Both the position numbers and the translations under genes were made by a program. The notes below the pieces were generated by a model, which worked only from the letters and a program-made list of their open reading frames with translations, was not told where the DNA came from and did no database searches. Positions 28,321-36,305 of a DNA stretch of 64,000 nt are shown here, one piece after another. This stretch comes from Bacteroides intestinalis DSM 17393 (lineage in GTDB: Bacteria; Bacteroidota; Bacteroidia; Bacteroidales; Bacteroidaceae). Numbering within the stretch: the first letter of the stretch is position 1; each line of letters starts with the position of its first letter. The stretch spans positions 1-64,000 of the forward strand of contig NZ_ABJL02000008.1 in the NCBI RefSeq assembly GCF_000172175.1, in the 5' to 3' direction.

Positions 28321-28795
28321 GGGGTCAAAATAGGGTCAGGGTCACCTATAACCCCGAATCCCCACAACAGATGAAGAAGCATTTTAAGGGGATGTAAAGA
28401 AAAATGTGACTCTTAGTACTAATGCATTGAAATTAGTCCCGTCTACACTGGGTAATCTGCCGATGCATCTTTCTTCTTCCCTCCTTAAAAAAGAATGTTT
28501 CGTAGCATGTTCTCTTTTTTGTGTCTTAAATATTTGCATTAAGCAGGAAAGAAGACACAGACTAAAAAGAGGTAGTCAAAGAGACGGATCATATTAACTT
28601 CTTGTTTATAGTATTTACTTAATCCGGGATTGTTCGTATTGTGCAAAATGCTGTCATATTAAATCTATGTAGAAACACTTTTTTATTGGACAAGAATAAT
28701 TGACAATCTTTTGATATACAGCAGTTTATGTGTTTTTGCTTGAAAAAACAACTATCAGGTGGGGTTATAAGTGACCCTGACCCTATTTTGACCCC
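28321..28795. mobile_element. MITE-like element with 35-bp terminal inverted repeats
   Basis: The ends 28321-28355 and 28761-28795 are inverted copies matching at 34 of 35 positions. Each begins GGGGTCAAAATAGGGTCAGG from the outside and contains three GGGTCA units. Both are flanked by TA (28319-28320 and 28796-28797), as expected for a TA target duplication. The 405-bp interior has no convincing gene: the two short ORFs have no RBS and no recognisable sequence. It lies between operon 1 and operon 2 of the export locus. A non-autonomous transposable element is the best reading; an IS relic is the alternative. Confidence 0.7.
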
Positions 28796-28930
28796 TAAAA
28801 TAGCTTCCAAAAATTTTTGCAAAGCTGTGTTTTTGTTTCTTTAATTTATCGACATATATCTTGATTATCATTTATCGTCTACTGAAAAAACATAGATACA
28901 TCTTGTGAAAAGTATAAATGTAGGCGATAA

Positions 28931-29005
28931 CAAGCAATGTGATTATGCAAAATAAGCAATCTTGTATTGCAGAACATTGCTTATTTTGCATAATCACATT
29001 ACTTG
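28931..29005 (-). terminator. Long hairpin at the 3' end of operon 1
   Basis: Arms 28931-28960 and 28976-29005 are complementary at 29 of 30 positions with a 15-nt loop. In the leftward transcript the single mismatch becomes a U-G pair, so all 30 positions can pair. It begins 40 nt after the stop of permease F. There is no following T-run, so it may protect the mRNA end or act as a Rho-assisted terminator. A palindromic repeat element is the alternative. Confidence 0.6.
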
Positions 29006-29044
29006 CCAAGTTATAGGTCCATGCGTTTTATGTTTATGCTCCGT

Positions 29045-31423
29045 TTATTCACTCTTTATCACTTCTGCTGGATTTTGTCGTGCAGCTTGCCATACACGCC
29101 AGCCTATACTGAGAGTAATCACTATCATAATGCCCATAAATATAAGGATGAACGGCCACACTCCTATATTCACCTGACGATTGTAAGTTTCAATCCACTG
29201 TCTCATGATAATATAGCCGACCGGGAAAGCTATCAGTGAAGATATGATCAGAAGCAAAGTATATTCCCTAAAGAAAATACTCAGAATATTGCCAATTGTA
29301 GCTCCGTTCACTTTACGGACAGCTATTTCCTTCCGTCGCAGTTCGCAAGTCAATGTGACCAGGGAATAGATACCGAACACGGCTATCAGAATACAAACCA
29401 ATGAAGAGAAACTCAAAAGGCCGGATAATGCGTCCTCTGATTTCAGGTATTTGTTGTATCGTTCTTCTTCACTATCCAAAAAAAGTTTGCGGTCGGGAAG
29501 TTCCGCCAGTTGCATCTCCTCAATACGGCGACGGCATTCTTCCCAGGTTCCCGGTTTATATTTGAAAAGTACGAAACAACGCGGCCACATATATTCCAAT
29601 TTGTTTGTATTGACAAATATAGCATTAGGTACATCGTTTGTAGGTGCTCTGTAAGCACAATCTTTCACTACCCCTACTATGGTCATAGATTGGGTATTTT
29701 CTTCATTATAATAGATGCGTTTTCCAATAGCTTCTTCCGGTGTCCAGCCCATAGTACGGGCTGCTGTTGCAGTGATGTTCACTTCGTTGAGTTTTGATTT
29801 ATCCGAGATCCATTCTCCTGCCAATAGCTTCATATTGTAGAATTTGAAGAAATCTTCTCCTGCCAAAAACTGGTCTATACTGATAGGATTATCTGCTGTT
29901 CCGTTCAGGCCATCCCATGAAGTTACCTCAAAAAGAGAATAAGCTCCCATACTGATTAGAGGCCAATAGACAGGTTTCACTATTTCTGTAACCATAGGCA
30001 GTTCCTTTACTTTTTCGACCCAAACATTCATATCCACATTCATCCAAATACTTAAAGATGCACGATTTTGATAATCAATACCTGTATTTACATTACGTAA
30101 ATGATAGAGCTGCATTTGCATAATAGTTGTACAGAATATGAAAACGATGCAGACAATCAGTTGTAAAACAACGCTCCCCCTTCGAAAAAGACGTCCTATG
30201 GCGCTTGTGTGATGGAGCGTGTGTTGCAATGAACGGCGACGGAATATGTAGACAGAGAGCAGGGCAATGATATATGCCAATATAGACATGCCTGCTATGT
30301 ATAATATGCAATAACCATAGATGGACATATCTGTATCAGCTATTCCGGAATAGTGTATAAACCAAGATTTGAGCAACTCAATGAAGCCCATTCCCAAAAT
30401 GGACGCCAGCAAGATAGTAAACAGAAAATCCATGCAAAGCAACGCCAACAACGAATGTTCGGAAGCTCCGTTTACTTTACGCAGTGCCATCTCACGCTTA
30501 CGTGAACGGAAACAATCGCTATAAATAGTCAGATAATTCACCAATGCGCAAAAGATGATAAGTACTCCCGTTATTGAGAAGTAGACAATGTAACGAAATT
30601 GTACGATTGTTTCGTCACCACGGACAAATTCATCCGCGTATCGTAATTGGGTAATAGGTTCCAGGTAGAAGCGTGTAAATCCGGTTTTACAGTTATATTT
30701 ATCTTTCTTCATCTCTTCCGGAAAGTTACGGTTCATTTTTTTTATGAGTGCGTTGATATCTGTCCCGTGTTTCACTTTTATCAACATCCTATATCGACCG
30801 TTTCCCCATGAAGTGTCGTCACTGCTCATCCATCCCATAACAGAATATTTGAAATTAGAATGTTTCCCCCAGTCGTCTATGACGGCACTTATACGATATC
30901 CTTTCATGTTGTTGCCAGAAATCAATTCTTTCCCAATCACATCTGTAGTACCAAATAAATCGCGAGCCATCTCTTCTGTAATGGCAACTTCTTTCTCATT
31001 GGATGATGATGATAAGAAATTATTGTTGCCTTCTAAAATTTTTACATCCATCATCCGCATAAAAGTAGAGTCAGGCGCTATATATGGATATTCCGTCAAC
31101 TGTTTGTTCTGCATCGTGAAAAAAGATTGCTGTTCGAATGCACACCAATCTTCTATTTCTGAATAAGAATTTTTTAAATACCCACCTAAAGCGTAGGGTA
31201 CAAAGTTGTGATAATGTGTTCCGAAATGATTTTCATCCGTCCGTATCAGATAGATGCGATCCGCATCCCTGTGAAAACTATCATATGTCATCTCATATTG
31301 TATCCAGAATGTGGACAAGGCAAAGCATGCCAGACCTATTGCCAGACCGACAATACTGATTATACTTTGTGTTTTATGTTTCAGTATATTCCGAAAGACT
31401 ATTTTAAGATAATGCTGTATCAT
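29045..31423 (-). CDS. MacB/FtsX-type ABC permease (permease F), last gene of operon 1
   Basis: A 792-residue double-MacB permease beginning MIQHYLKIVFRNILKHKTQS. The coupling segments are LRKVNGASEHSLLALLCMDF and VRKVNGATIGNILSIFFREY; the tail is NPAEVIKSE. The first coupling segment matches permease I and the C-terminus matches permeases E and I, so E, F and I form one sub-branch. It is 31 bp downstream of permease G and is followed by the long hairpin at 28931-29005, which marks the probable end of operon 1. Confidence 0.92.
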   Translation of the reverse strand: MIQHYLKIVFRNILKHKTQSIISIVGLAIGLACFALSTFWIQYEMTYDSFHRDADRIYLIRTDENHFGTHYHNFVPYALGGYLKNSYSEIEDWCAFEQQSFFTMQNKQLTEYPYIAPDSTFMRMMDVKILEGNNNFLSSSSNEKEVAITEEMARDLFGTTDVIGKELISGNNMKGYRISAVIDDWGKHSNFKYSVMGWMSSDDTSWGNGRYRMLIKVKHGTDINALIKKMNRNFPEEMKKDKYNCKTGFTRFYLEPITQLRYADEFVRGDETIVQFRYIVYFSITGVLIIFCALVNYLTIYSDCFRSRKREMALRKVNGASEHSLLALLCMDFLFTILLASILGMGFIELLKSWFIHYSGIADTDMSIYGYCILYIAGMSILAYIIALLSVYIFRRRSLQHTLHHTSAIGRLFRRGSVVLQLIVCIVFIFCTTIMQMQLYHLRNVNTGIDYQNRASLSIWMNVDMNVWVEKVKELPMVTEIVKPVYWPLISMGAYSLFEVTSWDGLNGTADNPISIDQFLAGEDFFKFYNMKLLAGEWISDKSKLNEVNITATAARTMGWTPEEAIGKRIYYNEENTQSMTIVGVVKDCAYRAPTNDVPNAIFVNTNKLEYMWPRCFVLFKYKPGTWEECRRRIEEMQLAELPDRKLFLDSEEERYNKYLKSEDALSGLLSFSSLVCILIAVFGIYSLVTLTCELRRKEIAVRKVNGATIGNILSIFFREYTLLLIISSLIAFPVGYIIMRQWIETYNRQVNIGVWPFILIFMGIMIVITLSIGWRVWQAARQNPAEVIKSE

Positions 31424-31454
31424 GGTTTCTTTATTTTCTTTATTCTTCTTTCTC

Positions 31455-33860
31455 TTACTCGTATTTAATCACTTCTGCCGGATTTACATTGGCTGCTTTA
31501 TAAATCTGCCAGATAATAGTCAACAATGATATCAAGGCTGTTGCGCCTATGCCTATAATAAATAAATCGGGAGTGATGGGTGCCTTATGGGCAAAGTCTT
31601 CTAAATAGAGTATTATCGCTCCGGAAGACAATGGAATAGCTATCAGTGATGCTATCCCCAATACTGAGAGATATTTTTTGATGAGTAAAGGATATATGTT
31701 CTTCCCTTGTGCTCCATTTACTTTACGCAGGCCTATTTCCCGATAACGCTGACGGATATCAAATAATGAAATGGCCAATAGTCCCAAGGATGATATAAGA
31801 ATGGCAACTTTGGCAAACAATGAATAGATATCCACCACCCGCCGATCTTCATTGTACATGGAAGCTATCTCATCTTCTATCAGTTTATATTCGAAGTCAG
31901 TGCTTCCCGTAGCTTCTTCATATAATTTACGCAAGAAGTCGATAGCTTCTGCCCTCCGTTCGTGCGGATACGAAGCAGTAACAGTAATAAGCTCATATTT
32001 TTCATCAAAATATTCGATAATCATGGGAGCGGCGGACTGTGATAAATGCTTGACGTTGAAGTCTTTTATAACTCCTACGATTTCAACAGGAGGATTATAC
32101 TCGGATGGAACATTACTGGAAGCCCAACTTTTGTCTTCACCCTGAAGTTTGTCACGCGTAATATCCTTGATGCCAAATACTTTTTTGGCAGATTCGTTGA
32201 TGATACATTTAAAACTGTTTTTGGTAAACATTTCATCTATTGAATCATTCCATAACCTGCCTTCTAGTAGTTGGAATTCGAATAATTCCATAGAGCGTGG
32301 AGACATTCTGGCTCTTAGTACCGGTTTGAAACCATTCTCTGCCCGGTTAAGAGCGTAACGTGACGGCTTGAACTGGTGAAGCGGCATTGGTATCCTGCTC
32401 CAATGAGTAAATAATGTACTTTCACTCATTCGTTTGTTTACTAACTCTTTATTAGCCTGCTGTATTTTCCCTTCTTTCAAAAGATCTTCTTTCTCTTTCT
32501 CATGAAATGAACTCCCTCCTTTGAAAACATACATCTTGCATTCTATCACATCATGAGTACGGAAACCGAGGTCGGAATGAAGCATGTATTCAAGTTGCCG
32601 TACAAAGAAAAGCGACATGACAATCATATAGATAGTGATGACATATTGAAAGCCAAGAAAAAGCATGCGTGAACGGACAGAGAAATGCGTGGAAGAAAGT
32701 TCGCGCATGGAAGAAACCGGAGTGTTATGAGTAAATTTTATAAATGGATAAAATGTGGTTAGCAATGGAAGCACAAATAAAATAAGAAGAGATATATTCA
32801 GGTCAAACTTTAAATTTGAGTTCGTAGGAATATACATCTCATTGTAGAACAAATGTCTGGTAATTTCAATAATCAACCAACAAATAAACAGTGCAGCTCC
32901 TGAGAGTAGCATATTCTCAATGTATATCTGAAGAAAGATTTCTTTTCTACCTGCTCCATATACTTTCTTTATACCAAACTCCCTGGCGCGTTTGGACATG
33001 ATGACTGTATAAATATTGGTAAAGTTTAGGATGCCTATAATACCTACCAGAAAGGCAACAATCCATAATACACGAATATAATCTTTATTTCCGTGTTGGG
33101 ATAATGCTGACTTTTCATGAGAGGTCGTATAATAATAATCTGTCAATGGTAAATACTGGTAGTGCATGGTCTGGAATGTACTCCATTCGTCTCGTGGCTG
33201 TTCTTTATTGTATTTTTCATTCAATTTGGCAATGTCCGTACCCGGTGTCATAACTACAGCATAGTTCGGATTTGAAAACCATAATTCTTCCAGTTCGTCC
33301 GATAAAAACATGTCCGGTAGCCATGATGTTTTGGTTTCCTGAGTATCCAATACACCTACAATGCGGAACTTTCTTCCGACGGAATTTTTAAAAGTCACGC
33401 CTATAGGATTGGGTACTCCATTGAGGGAATGAAGCCAAAACTCTTTAGTTATGAGCGCATCGTTGGGGCGCTTTATTTTCCCACTCCCCATATAAATGGA
33501 ATAAGGAAAAATACTAAAGAATGTACTGTCTATGGACAGGGCATTTACAGTAATTTCTTGTTTCCCAAAATCCATAACCAAATCGGTACATGGAGTGAAT
33601 GACGCATAACGTTCTACTGCCGGATCCTTCTCTAAGTCAGATTGGTATCCGGACAGTTCTTTGGTGCCGTCACTGATAGAACGTTCGATAAAATAAATCC
33701 GTTTGTATTCCGGATAACAGTGGTCTACTGTATTCTCCTGATGAATATATCGTGTTATGGTAAATACACAGGCAAGACTAATTGCTAACCCTATGAAATT
33801 GACAAAGGTATACACCTTAAATCGCAATAGCATGCGTATGGATAATAAGATTTGTTTCAT
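31455..33860 (-). CDS. MacB/FtsX-type ABC permease (permease G)
   Basis: An 801-residue double-MacB permease with an unusual N-terminus (MKQILLSIRMLLRFKVYTFVN), unlike the MIQHYLKI start of the E/F/I branch. The coupling segments are IKKVYGAGRKEIFLQIYIEN and LRKVNGAQGKNIYPLLIKKY; the second is preceded by the FDIRQRYREIG element shared only with permease H. The tail is NPAEVIKYE. It lies 13 bp downstream of permease H. Permeases G and H form a second sub-branch, probably an old tandem duplication. Confidence 0.92.
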   Translation of the reverse strand: MKQILLSIRMLLRFKVYTFVNFIGLAISLACVFTITRYIHQENTVDHCYPEYKRIYFIERSISDGTKELSGYQSDLEKDPAVERYASFTPCTDLVMDFGKQEITVNALSIDSTFFSIFPYSIYMGSGKIKRPNDALITKEFWLHSLNGVPNPIGVTFKNSVGRKFRIVGVLDTQETKTSWLPDMFLSDELEELWFSNPNYAVVMTPGTDIAKLNEKYNKEQPRDEWSTFQTMHYQYLPLTDYYYTTSHEKSALSQHGNKDYIRVLWIVAFLVGIIGILNFTNIYTVIMSKRAREFGIKKVYGAGRKEIFLQIYIENMLLSGAALFICWLIIEITRHLFYNEMYIPTNSNLKFDLNISLLILFVLPLLTTFYPFIKFTHNTPVSSMRELSSTHFSVRSRMLFLGFQYVITIYMIVMSLFFVRQLEYMLHSDLGFRTHDVIECKMYVFKGGSSFHEKEKEDLLKEGKIQQANKELVNKRMSESTLFTHWSRIPMPLHQFKPSRYALNRAENGFKPVLRARMSPRSMELFEFQLLEGRLWNDSIDEMFTKNSFKCIINESAKKVFGIKDITRDKLQGEDKSWASSNVPSEYNPPVEIVGVIKDFNVKHLSQSAAPMIIEYFDEKYELITVTASYPHERRAEAIDFLRKLYEEATGSTDFEYKLIEDEIASMYNEDRRVVDIYSLFAKVAILISSLGLLAISLFDIRQRYREIGLRKVNGAQGKNIYPLLIKKYLSVLGIASLIAIPLSSGAIILYLEDFAHKAPITPDLFIIGIGATALISLLTIIWQIYKAANVNPAEVIKYE

Positions 33861-33873
33861 ACTCTATGTGTTT

Positions 33874-36291
33874 TTATTCTGTTTTCATAATCTTTGCCGG
33901 ATTAATGCGTGCAGCCTTATTCACCTGCCATAACAAAGTGCCCAATGAAATGCCCGCAACAGTTAGTATGGCAATCACATATATGGATATACTGACAGGT
34001 GCTTTAACAACGAAATCCTTTGTATAAGTATCTATGAGATAGTAAGATAATGGTGCGGTAAGCAGCGTTGCCCCTCCTATCACCCATATATATTTGCGAA
34101 ATAAAATTGAATATAAATTCCGTAACTGCGCTCCGTTTACTTTCCGGATAGCAATCTCGCGATATCGTTGGCGAATATCGAACAGAGAGAGCCCAAATAG
34201 CCCCAAAGCCGAAACAAAAATGGAAATGGCGGAGAAAAGCGTGAAGACAGTTGACACACGCCGATCTTCGCGATACAGTGCCTGCACATCTTCTTCCAGC
34301 CAGTGATGGTCAAATTCTTCGGTATTAAAAATCTCTTGTCTGATCTTTTTCAGATAAGAGATGAGCTCTTTCTCTTTTCCGTTTTTACAGGCTATCTGGT
34401 ATTGCGAACCACCTGCCTTGGGAGATACCATAAATACAAGAGGCTTCTTACCAGCAGTAAGGTGTCCGGTGTAGTAGTTTTCTACGACTGCTTCTACGGG
34501 CATCAGAGATGTTCCGCCTTCTATAATATTTCCATCCATGCCCATGGAAATCCAAAGTGCTTTCTCTCCCCTGACAAATGCTTCATCACGTTTCGTATAG
34601 CCGAAGGCTTTCATGGCAGCCTCGTTCATGACTACCAGATATTTATTGCGTCCTTCAATTTTATCGGGCAATGCATTTTCTTTCATCCGTAGCTCATAAA
34701 ATTTGAAAAAGTCAAGGGGTACCCACATCAGCATCATATTTTGTTTCACGTCTTTATCATTTATAAGAACGGATGTGCCTGCGCCTCCTGCTCCTAAGAT
34801 GCCACATTGTGACGGTTCTCCACGAAACCACTGTTCGATGAAGGGACATTCTTCCAGCTTTTGCTCAATGCTCTGAGCATCTTGCCAGTGTTTCTTTTTC
34901 TGCTCTTCACTCTCTAAATACCAAGTTTTGGAGAGAGGTACTAGATTAGCATACAATATGCCCTTTGTCCGAAATCCCGGAGGAGTATCTTGCAAAAAGT
35001 GAAGGTGACTGCTGAAATACAATGATAGTATAATAAGCAATAGAGTGATGCTATACTGTATAAATAGGAAGGCTGTGCGGGTTGCAACAGACTGGCGTGA
35101 TCCTCCGATGGAGCGTATAGATATGATGGGTGGCAGATAATTGTATTTGATAAAGGGATAAATAGTGGTAATTAATGGTAGAAGAACCCAAACAGTCAAT
35201 GACAGTTGCCAGTCAAAAGCTGTATAGGGAATGTCACTTTCAAGCAACCGATTGGCATATCCGGAGAATATCTCAATGAAAAACCATGCCAGTAGCAAGG
35301 CGATGGATATCATTAATGCATTCTCTGTCCATAGTTGCACGAAGAGAGTGCGCCCCTGCACACCGAAGACTTTCTTCACACCATATTCTTTAGAACGCCT
35401 TAGCATGAAGACCAAATAGATATTGACAAAGTTTAATATGCCTGCCAGTAATAACAACAAGCATACTCCTGTGAGTATCAGAATGTGGGAACGGCTGCTG
35501 TAATGCCATATCTCGGGATCATCGCCGGAAGCCGCCAATTCTTTGTTCCAATAAAGTTGGCTGACAGGTAGGAAGTTATACCGTATTCTAAACCCCTGTG
35601 ACGTCTGGCGGTAGACGTTACTGGAAGCATTAATGGCATCCACATCGACTCCGGGCATAAAGCGTAATAGTTCCACATACATTCTGCTCCATTCTCTTCT
35701 TGTTTTAAGATCCAGGTTTACTACAATGTCAAATGTCAGTGAGGATTTGCATGCCGGTTCATCCAATATGCCGCAGATAGTGAGATGTTTACCTCCGGAA
35801 TACTCCATAGTCTTTCCTATCGGGTCTTTTTCTCCAAATACACGTTTAGCGAATTGCCGGGTGACAAGAGCCTCTTCCGGTGCTGCCATGCGTTTACCCT
35901 TTAGCGGATAATTAAAGAAATGGAAGAAAGCTGTATCAGCAGCCAATAGCTGGACAGCATAAGGCTTTTCATCAATCGTCACATTATCATTGCAGGATGT
36001 AATGAAGTAACTCCTTTCTTTGACGGCCTCAGGCTGAAAATAAACAGTGTCTGCTCCGCTATCTGGTCCTACACTGCCTGGGAATACGTTGCCATCTATG
36101 TCCCGAAGTGGAATATAGACATTTTCAGCATCCGTACAATGTGTGTTTACCCGGAGTTCCAAGTGAATGTAGCGGACTAATATGATAGTACATGCCAGAC
36201 TAAGTGCCAGCCCGATTATATTAATAATAGTGTATGATTTTGAGCGTATAAGGAAACGCCAAGCGTATTTAAGTGTTTTCATATTTTTCAA
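33874..36291 (-). CDS. MacB/FtsX-type ABC permease (permease H)
   Basis: An 805-residue double-MacB permease. A second in-frame Met three codons in (MKTLKYAWRF) is an equally good start. The coupling segments are VKKVFGVQGRTLFVQLWTEN and IRKVNGAQLRNLYSILFRKY, with the FDIRQRYREIA element shared with permease G. The tail is NPAKIMKTE, with Lys replacing the Glu of the usual NPAE. It lies 14 bp downstream of permease I within operon 1. Two periplasmic domains are present, so it is complete. Confidence 0.92.
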   Translation of the reverse strand: MKNMKTLKYAWRFLIRSKSYTIINIIGLALSLACTIILVRYIHLELRVNTHCTDAENVYIPLRDIDGNVFPGSVGPDSGADTVYFQPEAVKERSYFITSCNDNVTIDEKPYAVQLLAADTAFFHFFNYPLKGKRMAAPEEALVTRQFAKRVFGEKDPIGKTMEYSGGKHLTICGILDEPACKSSLTFDIVVNLDLKTRREWSRMYVELLRFMPGVDVDAINASSNVYRQTSQGFRIRYNFLPVSQLYWNKELAASGDDPEIWHYSSRSHILILTGVCLLLLLAGILNFVNIYLVFMLRRSKEYGVKKVFGVQGRTLFVQLWTENALMISIALLLAWFFIEIFSGYANRLLESDIPYTAFDWQLSLTVWVLLPLITTIYPFIKYNYLPPIISIRSIGGSRQSVATRTAFLFIQYSITLLLIILSLYFSSHLHFLQDTPPGFRTKGILYANLVPLSKTWYLESEEQKKKHWQDAQSIEQKLEECPFIEQWFRGEPSQCGILGAGGAGTSVLINDKDVKQNMMLMWVPLDFFKFYELRMKENALPDKIEGRNKYLVVMNEAAMKAFGYTKRDEAFVRGEKALWISMGMDGNIIEGGTSLMPVEAVVENYYTGHLTAGKKPLVFMVSPKAGGSQYQIACKNGKEKELISYLKKIRQEIFNTEEFDHHWLEEDVQALYREDRRVSTVFTLFSAISIFVSALGLFGLSLFDIRQRYREIAIRKVNGAQLRNLYSILFRKYIWVIGGATLLTAPLSYYLIDTYTKDFVVKAPVSISIYVIAILTVAGISLGTLLWQVNKAARINPAKIMKTE

Positions 36292-36305
36292 GTATAATGT
36301 GTTTT

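Noticed and set aside
28406..28822. Two short open frames inside the MITE-like element (63 and 67 residues)
   Set aside because: No recognisable protein family, no ribosome-binding site, and the second runs through the terminal inverted repeat.
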